Below, piece after piece: positions 8,377 to 17,600 of a stretch of DNA of 40,530 nt; position 1 is the first letter of the stretch, and each line of letters begins with the position of its first letter. The notes under the pieces are model-generated. The model had not been told where the DNA came from. It saw only the letters and a program-made list of their open reading frames with translations, and ran no database searches. The stretch spans positions 1 to 40,530 of the forward strand of contig JBCCHF010000050.1 in NCBI GenBank assembly GCA_039028895.1, given 5' to 3'. The translations under genes were made by a program, and so were the position numbers. This DNA is from JAHDCJ01 sp039028895. Its GTDB lineage: Bacteria > Bacteroidota > Bacteroidia > Chitinophagales > Saprospiraceae.

Positions 8377-8973
8377 ATGAGTCAAAAGTGGTTAAACAAG
8401 ACGTCGCTTGAAGGCACCATAGTCAGACTTGAACCATTGGAGAAAATCCATGAGGCAGGTATCATCGATGCTGCTTCTGATGGCGAGCTCTGGCATTTGT
8501 GGTATACTTCTGTGCCACCTCCGGAAAAAGCCGAAGCATTTATTGATCATGCCAACTCAGAATTCGAGAAAGATACTGCTCTGCCCTTTGTGGTAATTGA
8601 AAAAGATTCAGGTAAAGTGGTAGGGTCAACCCGATTCATGAACGCTGACCCGACCAGTAAACGCCTTGAGATTGGCCATACCTGGTACGCCAGATCAGTT
8701 CAAAGAACCGGTGTTAATACAGAGTGTAAATTCTTGCTTTTGAGTTATGCATTCGAGGAATTGAATTGTATTGCTGTTGAGTTCCGTACTCATTGGCACA
8801 ATCAGACTTCCAGGACAGCTATTGCACGTTTGGGGGCGAAGCAGGATGGCGTTTTACGCAATCATAAAATAGATAAAGCGGGGAATTTGAGAGATACTGT
8901 AGTATTTTCCATAATCCGTTCAGAATGGAATACAGTCAAAAAAAATCTGTCGTTTAAGATGAGTCAGAAATAA
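8377..8973 (+). CDS. GNAT-family N-acetyltransferase (RimJ/RimL type)
   Basis: 198 residues from the ATG at 8377; a TTG three bases upstream is in the same frame but less likely. The N-terminus LEGTIVRLEPLEKIHEAGI is the usual first strand and helix of RimJ/RimL-like acetyltransferases. The acetyl-CoA binding region is near LEIGHTWYARSVQRTGVNTE, followed by the helix and strand FLLLSYAFEELNCIAVEFRT, and NQTSRTAIARLGAKQDG, where the family has N-x-x-S-x-x-x-x-x-x-x-G. The substrate cannot be read from sequence; a small amine, amino acid or protein N-terminus is possible. Its last 10 bases overlap the convergent lipoprotein gene. Confidence 0.85.
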   Translation: MSQKWLNKTSLEGTIVRLEPLEKIHEAGIIDAASDGELWHLWYTSVPPPEKAEAFIDHANSEFEKDTALPFVVIEKDSGKVVGSTRFMNADPTSKRLEIGHTWYARSVQRTGVNTECKFLLLSYAFEELNCIAVEFRTHWHNQTSRTAIARLGAKQDGVLRNHKIDKAGNLRDTVVFSIIRSEWNTVKKNLSFKMSQK

Positions 8974-9503
8974 TCACTTACCGCAAATATGCTGATACCA
9001 TCCATGGTGACTTTGGTAGCTTCATTGTCGCATGTACCATCACCAAAATCGACAGTGGCTACCCACATTTTGGTCTTGGCATCATAATATTTGATCATAC
9101 CAGAAACAATCTCAAAACCACAATCATCGGCCTTAACAAGCGGGACAACGATAAGCTTATAAAAATCTTCTTTGTCTTTATCCTTGGAAAGATCAAGCTC
9201 ATACTCTACTCCATCTTTGATCAATTTGGCCTTTTCAATATCTGGGCTATAACCAAACTCAACTTCGGCATGCACAACCCCATTTTTGGTATACTCGAGA
9301 ATACCTGTTGTGTAAAGATCGTTTTGGATATCACCGAGGGGATGCTGTTCGCTTACATTGAATCCTGACTCTGACAGGATGAAAGATGCATCTTCATTCA
9401 CTGCATCTGTAGAAAAATCTAAAAATCCATTGCTGTTCTTTTCACATGATACGAAGCAGCATGTTGCGATGAGTATTAAAAGAAGTGAAAAATAGTATTT
9501 CAT
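8964..9503 (-). CDS. Small secreted lipoprotein, unknown function
   Basis: 179 residues from the ATG at 9503. The frame extends upstream to 9560, but the internal ATG directly starts a lipoprotein signal (MKYYFSLLLILIATCCF ending VSC), and a good promoter match lies at 9563-9595. The mature part is beta-rich, with KYYDAKTKMWVATVDFGDGTCDN, a pattern I associate with hypothetical Bacteroidota lipoproteins. Two cysteines (about CGFEI and GTCDN) could form a disulfide. No enzyme motif is visible. Confidence 0.75.
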   Translation of the reverse strand: MKYYFSLLLILIATCCFVSCEKNSNGFLDFSTDAVNEDASFILSESGFNVSEQHPLGDIQNDLYTTGILEYTKNGVVHAEVEFGYSPDIEKAKLIKDGVEYELDLSKDKDKEDFYKLIVVPLVKADDCGFEIVSGMIKYYDAKTKMWVATVDFGDGTCDNEATKVTMDGISIFAVSDYF

Positions 9504-9562
9504 AACTATGGATTTTGACGGTTTAGAAATACAGAAAAAATGTGAAGGAAGTTTCAACAATC

Positions 9563-9595
9563 CAAATCTATCATCAACAAATCATTGACCAGCAA
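9563..9595 (-). promoter_or_regulatory. Candidate promoter for the lipoprotein gene
   Basis: On the minus strand TTG (9593-9595) is followed after 22 bp by TAGATTTG (9563-9570). Both elements and the spacing fit the Bacteroidota -33/-7 pattern. The predicted transcription start lies about 50 bp upstream of the ATG at 9503, which also supports that start over the longer frame. Confidence 0.5.
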
Positions 9596-10040
9596 GCACT
9601 ACGTTTACAGCTTTGGGGCCCTTAGGTCCCATCTCGACTTCAAAGGTAACCTGATCATTTTCTTGTAAGTCAACTGCACAGTCATTGACATGAACAAATA
9701 TACTCTCTCCGGTTGAATTGTCAATAATAAATCCGTAGCCTTTATCATCGTTGAAGAATTTGACTTTACCTTTTTTGATAGCCTCCTCAGGTATTTCCTC
9801 TTTTGGAGGAATACCGATAACAATGTCTTCAGCCTTAATCTTTTGTTTTTTGGCAGGATCAGGAGGCGTTGAAGTAAGATTACCGTCTTCATCAACATAT
9901 GAGAAAATTGTTTTGGGCTTTTCCTTGTTTTCGCTTTTTTCCGCTTTTCTCAGAGCCCTTTTTTCTTGTTTCTCCAGTTTTTTCTTTCTGCGTTTTTTCT
10001 CCCTTTCCTTTTTGTTAAAAGACTCTTTTGATTTACCCAT
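9582..10040 (-). CDS. Cold-shock-domain protein with basic N-terminal extension
   Basis: 152 residues. The C-terminal 65 residues (about 88-152) are a cold-shock domain starting KKGKVKFFNDDKGYGFI, with RNP1 (KGYGFI) and RNP2 (SIFVHV) present, so it should bind single-stranded RNA or DNA. The first 45 residues are very rich in Lys, Arg and Glu (KKEREKKRRKKKLEKQEKRA) and probably unstructured or helical. A linker with Pro and Asp joins the two. Such an extension could add RNA or ribosome affinity. The gene is divergent from the DEAD-box helicase gene, and the two probably take part in the same cold or RNA-structure response. Confidence 0.88.
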   Translation of the reverse strand: MGKSKESFNKKEREKKRRKKKLEKQEKRALRKAEKSENKEKPKTIFSYVDEDGNLTSTPPDPAKKQKIKAEDIVIGIPPKEEIPEEAIKKGKVKFFNDDKGYGFIIDNSTGESIFVHVNDCAVDLQENDQVTFEVEMGPKGPKAVNVVLAGQ

Positions 10041-10126
10041 TTTTCCAATTTCAGATTTTTGAAAATATCCTAGTCAAAAAATCTGCGGAACGTGCCAAAT
10101 CTTAGCAAATTGTTTAACAAAGAGAT

Positions 10127-10134
10127 CAAAACTA
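10127..10134 (-). promoter_or_regulatory. Candidate -7 element for the CSD-protein gene
   Basis: The minus strand reads TAGTTTTG, an exact TAnnTTTG match, about 90 bp upstream of the ATG at 10040. No -33 TTG is visible at ideal spacing. Confidence 0.35.
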
Positions 10135-10247
10135 CCTAAATAAACCCGGACTATTGTAAAATAGTTTGGAATATAAGCTAGCCATCCCAAAAATATATCT
10201 TATTGTTGGCGAATACTATACAAAAAGGGTATATTAATAAAATAAAT

Positions 10248-10255
10248 TACCTTTG
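10248..10255 (+). promoter_or_regulatory. Candidate -7 element for the helicase gene
   Basis: TACCTTTG is an exact match to TAnnTTTG. A start site just downstream would give a leader of about 225 bases before the ATG at 10487. No clear -33 TTG is seen at the right spacing. Confidence 0.4.
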
Positions 10256-10338
10256 TGTTTCACATTAGCAAAGTTGCTTCTCTCAAAGTTTATCCTTTCC
10301 AAAGTATTTTCTTTTTGTAATGTTTCAGGTTTAGTGTG

Positions 10339-10416
10339 ACCAGTGTGGAAATATTCTTCTACTGGTAGAAAATTATTAGTACCAAGTGAACCTCAATTTG
10401 ACTTCCCTCTTCTACC
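10339..10416 (+). promoter_or_regulatory. Mutually exclusive helices in the helicase 5' leader
   Basis: Segment GGTAGAA (10364-10370) can pair with the adjacent TTCTAC (10357-10362) or with TTCTACC (10410-10416). ACTGGT (10361-10366), which overlaps it, can instead pair with ACCAGT (10339-10344). These pairings compete. That is the logic of a temperature- or helicase-responsive leader, but it has not been tested here. Confidence 0.35.
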
Positions 10417-10486
10417 ATAAAAGTATCCTCCACATTTACATATATTTTATCAGCAGGTCATAAGACCTTGCACCAAAATTATTTTA

Positions 10487-11668
10487 ATGAAAAAGAATAA
10501 AAATATTAGACGCCATAAAAACAGGTTTAGAGGTAAACCAAAGAAAAAAAAGGATACCTCAGCACTTGATATCAGCAAGTTTACCAATAAAAACATCGCA
10601 CCCGAATCAAACAATTTCCAATCTAAAATGAATTCCTTTTCAGGATTAAATCTTCATAGTACATTACTTGATCGTATTCAGCAGGCAGGTTATAAACAAC
10701 CGACAGAGATTCAGGAAAAATCTATTAAGCCGATCTTGGCTGGGCGTGACATAATAGGTATTGCGGGTACAGGGACAGGTAAGACAGCTGCGTTTTTGAT
10801 TCCTGTTATTCAAAAATTGATTAAAAACAGAAAAGACCTAAACACCCTAATTGTTACACCTACCAGGGAGTTGGCAAATCAAATTTCTGAAGAATTCAAG
10901 AAATTATCCAGAAAAATGTCGTTGTTTACATCGACTTTAATTGGAGGTACCAACGTAAATCAATCTATTAAAGCCCTTAAACGGACCAATCATGTAGTGA
11001 TTGCAACCCCGGGCAGGTTAATTGATATGATAAAACAAGGCTACCTTGACCCATCCCAATTCAGTACGTTAATACTTGATGAGTTTGACCGCATGCTTGA
11101 TATGGGATTTTTAAGAGATGTTCTGTATATTAATAATGAGATGATTGGGAAAGACCAAACATTACTTTTTTCTGCGACATTAGATCCTACGCAAAAAAAG
11201 ATAATTGCAGAAATAACTAATAATCCACTTGAAATAAAGGCCGGCCCTGGCACTCACGCTACCAAGGCTATCGAACAAGAAGTTGTTCACATTCCTAAAG
11301 GAGAAAACAAGATCAATGTTCTTTATGACCTCCTTTCGGAATATAAAAATGAAAAGGTATTATTATTTTGTGAAACAAAATGGCTCGTTAAGAAGGTTTG
11401 CAAAAAACTGGAGAAAAAAGGTGTGAAGGTTGACATGATTCATGGTAACAAGTCACAGAACGCCCGTGAAACTGCCCTTCGGAAGTTTAAGGCCGGGAAA
11501 ATTGACCTCTTGGTAGCAACCGATGTAATTGCCAGGGGAATCGATGTAACAGACATCTCCCTTGTTATCAATTTTGATATTCCGCGTGATTATAATAATT
11601 ATATTCACAGGATCGGAAGAACAGGAAGAGCTGGAAAGTTAGGAAAAGCACTTACTTTAGTGGCCTAA
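10487..11668 (+). CDS. DEAD-box ATP-dependent RNA helicase
   Basis: 393 residues with the full DEAD-box set: Q-motif region (GLNLHSTLLDRIQQAGYKQPTEIQ; Gln76), motif I AGTGTGKT (93-100), Ia PTRELA, Ib ATPGR, motif II as DEFD (198-201) rather than DEAD, motif III SAT (229-231), motif V ATDVIARGID and motif VI HRIGRTGR (374-381). It has a basic N-terminal extension (about 1-45, rich in Lys and Arg) and almost no C-terminal extension after motif VI, so it is a short helicase close to the minimal core. It lies between two cold-shock-domain genes, and a role in unwinding mRNA or rRNA at low temperature is likely. RhlE/CsdA-like assignments cannot be separated here. Confidence 0.93.
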   Translation: MKKNKNIRRHKNRFRGKPKKKKDTSALDISKFTNKNIAPESNNFQSKMNSFSGLNLHSTLLDRIQQAGYKQPTEIQEKSIKPILAGRDIIGIAGTGTGKTAAFLIPVIQKLIKNRKDLNTLIVTPTRELANQISEEFKKLSRKMSLFTSTLIGGTNVNQSIKALKRTNHVVIATPGRLIDMIKQGYLDPSQFSTLILDEFDRMLDMGFLRDVLYINNEMIGKDQTLLFSATLDPTQKKIIAEITNNPLEIKAGPGTHATKAIEQEVVHIPKGENKINVLYDLLSEYKNEKVLLFCETKWLVKKVCKKLEKKGVKVDMIHGNKSQNARETALRKFKAGKIDLLVATDVIARGIDVTDISLVINFDIPRDYNNYIHRIGRTGRAGKLGKALTLVA

Positions 11669-11734
11669 CCAGAATTTTAGCTCTGCTTTTTAAAAATAGA
11701 ATTTCTTATAGTATATCATAAAAATTAAAGTAAA

Positions 11735-11926
11735 ATGGAAAAAGGAACCGTCAAATTTTTCAATAGAGAAAAAGGATTTGGCTTTATTAAATCTGAGAAT
11801 TCAGATAAAGATTATTTTGTTCATAAAAGTGGTCTTATTGATCAAATTCAAGAGGATGACCAAGTTGAATTCAATCTAAAAGAAGGCCCTAAAGGGTTGA
11901 ATGCAGTAGACGTAAGAGTTGTATAA
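11735..11926 (+). CDS. CspA-family cold-shock protein
   Basis: 63 residues, the size of a minimal cold-shock domain. It begins MEKGTVKFFNREKGFGFI, with RNP1 (KGFGFI) and RNP2-like DYFVHKS, and ends in the usual GPKGLNAVDV. It is a single-stranded nucleic-acid chaperone. It is 66 bp downstream of the helicase on the same strand and is followed by a strong terminator, so the two probably share a transcript. It is closely related in its core to the CSD of the divergent extended protein. Confidence 0.92.
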   Translation: MEKGTVKFFNREKGFGFIKSENSDKDYFVHKSGLIDQIQEDDQVEFNLKEGPKGLNAVDVRVV

Positions 11927-11945
11927 ACAGCTTTTTTAGATACAT

Positions 11946-11986
11946 AACGCCATTCAGTTTCAACAAGGCTGAATGGCGTTTTTTTT
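11946..11986 (+). terminator. Intrinsic terminator after the cold-shock gene
   Basis: Perfect 12-bp stem: AACGCCATTCAG (11946-11957) pairs with CTGAATGGCGTT (11969-11980), followed by a T-run (TTTTTT). It lies 20 bp downstream of the stop codon. Confidence 0.92.
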
Positions 11987-12058
11987 ACCCCAGCACAAAA
12001 TTTTGTTGAATTATGTAAGTTCATTTTCTCCATGGGACACGCTTGCCCCAAACTATAG

Positions 12059-12212
12059 AAAGCGAGAAATCTGCTAGAGAATAAAAGCCGTCAAACCGTT
12101 TCTGAAGTAACCTACGCCTGTGGTTTAACCTCACACATGTTTTTCCAAAGTGTGCGAAAAAAGGTATGGTAAAAGCTCCAAGGCTTATTTTGATCCTTCC
12201 CTTCTAGATTAG
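12059..12212 (+). pseudogene. Frameshifted remnant of an AraC-type HTH domain
   Basis: Translated from 12059, the frame reads KARNLLENKSRQTVSEVTYA then CGLTSHMFFQSVRKKV and stops. Moving one base, it continues YGKSSKAYFDPSLLD and stops at 12210-12212. This matches the second HTH and tail of AraC-family domains (compare AKTLLDTTDFNVSEVAYKVG in the hybrid regulator at 14633-18703). The upstream half of the domain and the rest of the regulator are not present. The piece is a degraded fragment with a single-base loss near 12164. Confidence 0.7.
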
Positions 12213-12348
12213 GATTTCTGCATTTGCTAATGGCGTTTTTCTCTCTACATCAGACCCCTTGAAGCATAAATATTACTATCATCGATTTTTTTGTAATACA
12301 CACAACCAATCTACCTTCTTCAATGTTCAATATGCAAATCCTAGCATA

Positions 12349-12828
12349 ATGAAAATCTATTCCAAGACGTGGGAGTCACATATTCCAATACCAATTGAAG
12401 AAGCATGGGCCTATTTTTCGAGACCCGAAAATCTGAACGAGCTTACGCCTGATGACATGGATTTCGAGATCGTCACAGACGTTAGTGGTATCGAGATGTA
12501 TGAGGGCATGTTAATCCAATACCGGGTAGCACCTTTACTCAATATCAAGCTGAATTGGGTAACAGAGATCACAAAGATCGATCACCTCAATTACTTTATT
12601 GACGAGCAACGATTCGGCCCTTATGCCCTATGGCACCACGAACATCACTTCGAAAGTACCGACTATGGCACGCGTATGATTGACAAACTACAGTACGGTC
12701 TGCCATTTGGGTTTTTAGGAACCTTAATGCATAAGCCATTGGTTGGCAAACGAGTAGAAGAGATTTTCGAATACAGAGCCGAAAAGCTCAAAACCCTATT
12801 CCCGGAAAGGAAAAAAGTATTGGTCTGA
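12349..12828 (+). CDS. SRPBCC-fold ligand-binding protein
   Basis: 159 residues from the ATG at 12349. The frame extends to a TTG at 12259, but homologous SRPBCC proteins begin close to MKIYSKTWESHIPIP. The pattern of an initial strand, IEEAWAYFSRPENLNELTP and a long C-terminal helix (VGKRVEEIFEYRAEKLKTLF) is typical of the START/Bet v1-like superfamily. Internal HHEHHFE gives a histidine-rich strand. Proteins of this subgroup occur alone or fused to epimerase-like proteins. The ligand is unknown. It is followed by two unknown genes on the same strand. Confidence 0.75.
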   Translation: MKIYSKTWESHIPIPIEEAWAYFSRPENLNELTPDDMDFEIVTDVSGIEMYEGMLIQYRVAPLLNIKLNWVTEITKIDHLNYFIDEQRFGPYALWHHEHHFESTDYGTRMIDKLQYGLPFGFLGTLMHKPLVGKRVEEIFEYRAEKLKTLFPERKKVLV

Positions 12829-12906
12829 AAAAGCTGTTAAGACCCTAAAAATTCTGGCATCACAGCGCGGAATTTTTTAAATTAGCATAACTAACCGCGC
12901 TTGTTC

Positions 12907-13329
12907 ATGACTAAGACTTCAGACACTGATCAGTACCTGGAAAAGGTCATTCGTAGACTGGAGGTGGAAGGCAATGACCTTTACGCCCTGTTCACGGAGG
13001 TAGAGGCTGATTGCTTCACAACTGAGGACCTTGTCACCATTCAAAGTAAATTGAAAAAACGCAAAAATGATTTCAGGTTTTTCCATCGGCGCGTGCTATT
13101 CCTTATAGCGCTTTGTCCTGCATTTTTTATCCTTAGCTACCTGTTTTCGCTCATCGGCTGGTCTATCTTGTCGTTAACTTCATTTGGCATTGCGCCATTA
13201 TTGTTTCTCCTTTTTTTGGGTGGCACCCTGTACCTAAATCGCCGTTATGGCACCAGGAGTGATATTGACTTCCTTATAGAAAAGGCCTCCAGGGAAATAA
13301 GACATCGTGAAAGACTGGGTATTCACTAA
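12907..13329 (+). CDS. Two-TM membrane protein, unknown
   Basis: 140 residues from the ATG at 12907, two codons after an in-frame TTG. The first 55 residues are acidic and helical (SDTDQYLEKVIRRLEVEG). Two membrane helices follow at about 60-84 (VLFLIALCPAFFILSYLF) and 86-110 (FGIAPLLFLLFLGGTLYL), then a basic tail (RRYGTRSDIDFLIEKASREIRHRERLG). No family recognised. The stop is 9 bp from the next gene, so the two are likely cotranscribed. Confidence 0.65.
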   Translation: MTKTSDTDQYLEKVIRRLEVEGNDLYALFTEVEADCFTTEDLVTIQSKLKKRKNDFRFFHRRVLFLIALCPAFFILSYLFSLIGWSILSLTSFGIAPLLFLLFLGGTLYLNRRYGTRSDIDFLIEKASREIRHRERLGIH

Positions 13330-13338
13330 CTTTACCCC

Positions 13339-14493
13339 ATGTCCTGGTTCCCCTCCTTTGGCTTGAAAGAGATGTTGCCCGAAAAGCCTGTCATTTCCGA
13401 TAAGGAAAGAAAGGTACTCGAGTCGACGCCTTCCGTTCCTATCTCCACTCAGCAAAAGCCTTTGGTGGATTTTCCTGTCATACCATTCCAGGTATTCGGC
13501 ATGGATTACGAAAAAGATATTGTTATTGCCACCCGGCACCCGAAATGGAATCTCCATGAATACGCTCAAGTCCGTTTACCGGAAGGGCCTTTATGGATCA
13601 TGAAGGATGCCCTCGAAGGCAGTCTCGACCAGTTTATTGCTATCAACCGGGAAGGATTGGCCGAACTTATGCCCGAAATACCACTAAGCATTTCCGTTCA
13701 GGATGCGACGATAATTGACAGGAGTACCGAGAAGTTACTAGACATTTCGTTTGAATACCAAAATCACCTTGGTGAAAAAGTGCATGCCGCATACAAAGGC
13801 AAAATCAGGATGAGTCGTATGCGTAAGCGCAATGGTTCGACAATGGGGCATTCGAAAAATCAGTTGCTCGTAGTGCTCGACCTTTCGGAGAGACGTTTTG
13901 GTAAAAAAGCAACTATATATTACGATGGAAAGATCCATAAAGTCAAAAAACTGCTTGGCATAAAGCCCTTCCAAATGCTAGTAAAGCAAACACAGGGAGG
14001 CATTTCAACAGGAGATTTTCAATTTGAAAGTTCGGGATCTGATGGCCTGAAAAGCTATCACCATTCCGGTAAGGAAATAATCCAGAACTGGTCTGTTGAG
14101 GCAAACAATAAGATGATATCTGTCCGGCAGGAAAACAGGCTGAGGACCATGATCTTTAATTATCAGAAAGAAAATAATCATCAGAGGTTGAGTACTGCAT
14201 CCGTTCAGCTTTGGGACCGTAATCACCCTGCCTTCCAAATCAATTTCTTCCCCTGCTTACCTGATCTTCGAATCCCTTTCGACCATATTTTCAAAGGCAA
14301 CTTTGTAATGGACGTCAACGGGCAAAAGAATCATGCTATCGGCAAGATTTTCGTGGAATCAAATCGAAAGACTACTAGTATCCACATCATGCCTGAAAAG
14401 CCGTGGTGGCTGACAGACCGGCCTATGAAAATTGAGATCAATTACAAAGATGGCATGGTGAGTTCAATTACCCGGATTCGCTCAATCTCATGA
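13339..14493 (+). CDS. Hypothetical protein, cotranscribed with the two-TM protein
   Basis: 384 residues, ATG start 9 bp after the previous stop. No signal peptide or membrane helix. The N-terminal 45 residues are Pro/Lys/Glu-rich and probably flexible; the rest is beta-rich with many aromatic and charged positions (RMSRMRKRNGSTMGHSKNQ, HPAFQINFFPCLPDL, MPEKPWWLTDRPMKIEI). I recognise no domain. Tight spacing suggests it works with the upstream membrane protein, but this is inference. Confidence 0.65.
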   Translation: MSWFPSFGLKEMLPEKPVISDKERKVLESTPSVPISTQQKPLVDFPVIPFQVFGMDYEKDIVIATRHPKWNLHEYAQVRLPEGPLWIMKDALEGSLDQFIAINREGLAELMPEIPLSISVQDATIIDRSTEKLLDISFEYQNHLGEKVHAAYKGKIRMSRMRKRNGSTMGHSKNQLLVVLDLSERRFGKKATIYYDGKIHKVKKLLGIKPFQMLVKQTQGGISTGDFQFESSGSDGLKSYHHSGKEIIQNWSVEANNKMISVRQENRLRTMIFNYQKENNHQRLSTASVQLWDRNHPAFQINFFPCLPDLRIPFDHIFKGNFVMDVNGQKNHAIGKIFVESNRKTTSIHIMPEKPWWLTDRPMKIEINYKDGMVSSITRIRSIS

Positions 14494-14582
14494 TTATGTC
14501 ATTTTACAATTCGAGCCCCCTTTTTGGTAACATTCTTGCATGATTGGGACTTAAAATCTTTTCCAAAACCGAAAACGGTTAA

Positions 14583-14590
14583 TATTTTTG
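14583..14590 (+). promoter_or_regulatory. Candidate -7 element for the hybrid regulator gene
   Basis: TATTTTTG is an exact TAnnTTTG match, 42 bp upstream of the ATG at 14633. A small hairpin (AACCG-AAAA-CGGTT, 14567-14580) lies immediately upstream. No -33 TTG is seen at proper spacing. Confidence 0.35.
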
Positions 14591-14632
14591 GGTTTCCATC
14601 AGAAACACCTAACCCAAACGCCTGAAAGGAAA

Positions 14633-17600
14633 ATGTACCGGCCGATCCAGTTTTGTCTCCTCTTGATTGTTGCCAGCCTCTCTTTGAGTGCCCAACCTGG
14701 AACGCCTTTGCCCAAACTAACCCCTTCTTATTCTGAGGATTTTAGTGACTACCACTCGTATCCATCTATGTGTTTCAGTAAGGTGTTCACCGATTCAAAA
14801 GGACGACTTTGGTTGCGCACATGTCCTTCTCTGAGTGGCAGCAAACACCTTCATCTATTTCAATTTGACGGTTACCAGTTTAAACTGGTTCAGGGAGAAC
14901 TTGAAAAGCTAAAGCCTAGTGATCGAATCTTTGAGCTATACCAGGGTAATCAACTAGTTGGCAGTTATGATAAGGAGGATGAAGCAGGCATATTCTTTTA
15001 TCACCTTGACAACAACACTATTTCTTTTTACCCACTTAAGGAAAAAGGATCAATTTTCAACATCTCCGTCACGCCTGATGAAAGAGTGTTCGTCATTTCA
15101 GAAATAAATGATGGGCTATCATTTTATGAATGGGTTGATGGAGATTTCCAACTGCAAAAAGAGGTTAGTGGTCTGGTCTATGACAAAGATTTTTTTGCGG
15201 AAAGCAATTATATCCCTGTTCTCTATCACGATCAAAGGTTTTTTGTCGGTGCATTCAATGATGGAAAGAAAATATTAAAAATTGATTTTGAAACTGGCGA
15301 AATTCAAAGTTTTCCTTACGTCGATTTTCTCACCTTACAGCGGTATGACTTTCTGGAAGCAAGAAATCGGGTTGAATTCAGGAGTGTGGTCAGAGGCTCT
15401 GAAATCTTTTTTTGTCCTACTGAATTTTATAGCAATCACTTTTTCAAATTTGACGTGATCACTGGAAAAATCGAGAAGATCCCTGGCATCCGTGATGATA
15501 TTTGGACTAAAGGTGTTTTCCTGGATGAAAGTGGCAATGTTATTTTCCTTTACAGGGATAAGAGTGAATTGAACAATGCCATTCTCGAAACATCTGAAGG
15601 GACCAGGTATGATTACACCGCCTTTTTCAAAGACAAGAATTTCAAAGGTGTTACTGACATGGCTAGCCGGGATTTTACAAGGCAATCCTATATCTGTAAT
15701 GAAAGAGGACTATCTGTGCATTTGGCTAGTGCAGGCGAAGCTATCAAGCATTTTATGCCCGGCGAATCAGTCAGGGCGATGGCAGAAATAAACGAAAACA
15801 CAGTATTCGCTCACACTCAATCAAGAGTAACATTTCAGATCGACCGGACTACTGGTATATCTTTAGTCGACACATCGACATGCAAATTTGGTTGGACAAA
15901 AATCACAAAAGGTCCTGACGGCAGGTTTTGGAGTTTTTCATTTGGCGATTTTACCGCCTATGACCCCATTACCGGAAGTTGTGAAAAGTATACGACTAAC
16001 GGCAAAATGATCCGTCTTTTCACCTTTGCTGGCAAAGACAAAATTGCCTTTGTTGATCGGGATGAGGTGCTTTATATTTTTGACCTCAATTCCAAAAAGA
16101 CAACGCCATTTTTTCAAACAGACGCACCAAAAGAATTATCTCAAGTAACGCATGACATTCACTACAGCAAAGACAATATTCTTTGGATAGCCAGCGCTTC
16201 CGGTCTTTGGAAGATCGATCTTGAAAACAACACATCTGAAGTTTTAGGATTTGAGCCTCCATTTAAGGAGCATCGATTTATGTGCATTCATGAAGATGAA
16301 AAAGGAAGACTTTGGTTGGGAACACCCCTTCACGGTATTTATATCTTTGATCCCGTTACCGGAAATGTAAAGAATTTGTCCAGTGATGATGGACTCGCCA
16401 ACAATACTGTAGCCTTTATCATTGCTGACGATGACGGCACGAGGTGGTTAGGTTCTTATAACGGAATTTCACTGGTTTCCCCGGAAGGAGAATTTATCAC
16501 TAATCTGTACGAAGAAGATGGTTTGGTGGAAAAGGAAAGCAATCGTTATTCCTATTTAAAAACTTCAGACGGGAAGCTTTTTCTCGGAACCATCGATGGC
16601 CTGGATGTGATAGATCCCAAGAAGATCAAAGAAAGGCTTGCCAGCCTCACAGATTTGAAAATTTATCCAACTTCGATAACCTATTTTGATAATAATTCTG
16701 GAGAAAGATTAACTCGCGAATACGGCATTACGGACCCTGTCTCGGTTAACCTGCCGGCAACCAGTCGTTTTCTAAATATTGATTTTGCTCTATCCAATTA
16801 TATCAAACCGGAAAACAATCAATACGCTTATCAAATTGAAGGATTACATGATGAATGGACGCTTATTGGTAACAAGCCATATCTATCTCTAAATGATCTC
16901 CCGGCCGGGAATTACAATTTGTTGATTAAAGGTACCGATGGGCAGGGTAACTGGACGAAGAACTCACTTATCGTTAATATCAGAGCAGCTGATTTTTTCT
17001 ACAAACAGACTTGGTTTTACCTGAGTGGCTTGCTTTTAATTGTTGGGCTGAGCCTGCTTTGGATATCAAGACTAAGAAAAGAAGTCAGCAAGGCTACAAG
17101 GGTGATCGTCAAGGACAAGCAAGTGATTGAAGAACAAGCTGCCAAGCTTAAAGAACTTGACGAAGCCAAATCGAAGTTTTTCACCAATATCTCGCATGAA
17201 TTCCGAACACCGTTAACCGTCATCTCCGGTATGATAGACCAGGTACGGGACAAACCCGATCAATGGCTGGATAAAGGATCTGAGATCATTAAACGTAACG
17301 CCGCTTCCCTGCTTGACCTGATCAACCAGATCCTCGATCTCCGAAAATTGGAATCAGATTCGCTTAAGGTGCAAAATGTGCAAGGTGATATAATTCCGTA
17401 TCTGAGTTACCTGGCTGACACCTATCGCAACTATGCACAAAGTAAAGGACTTGAACTCCATTTTCTTTCTGAAACAACTTCCATCAAGATGGACTACGAC
17501 CCTGACAAGGTGTTGCGAGTGGTTTCTAATCTCTTGTCAAATGCCATCAAGTATACGCCTTCTGGCGGACATGTATATTTCCAGGTAGAGCAAAATGGAG

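Larger units (their letters stand above)
10041..10486. other. Divergent control region of the cold-shock genes
   Basis: 446 bp without a gene. It holds candidate -7 elements for both directions (10127-10134 minus, 10248-10255 plus) and a 5' leader of more than 200 bases for the helicase gene with competing short helices around 10339-10416. Long structured leaders are typical of cold-induced mRNAs. Confidence 0.5.

Noticed and set aside
14567..14580. Hairpin AACCG-AAAA-CGGTT before the hybrid regulator as terminator
   Set aside because: Only a 5-bp stem, and the following T-run is interrupted; the same bases also make a -7 element.
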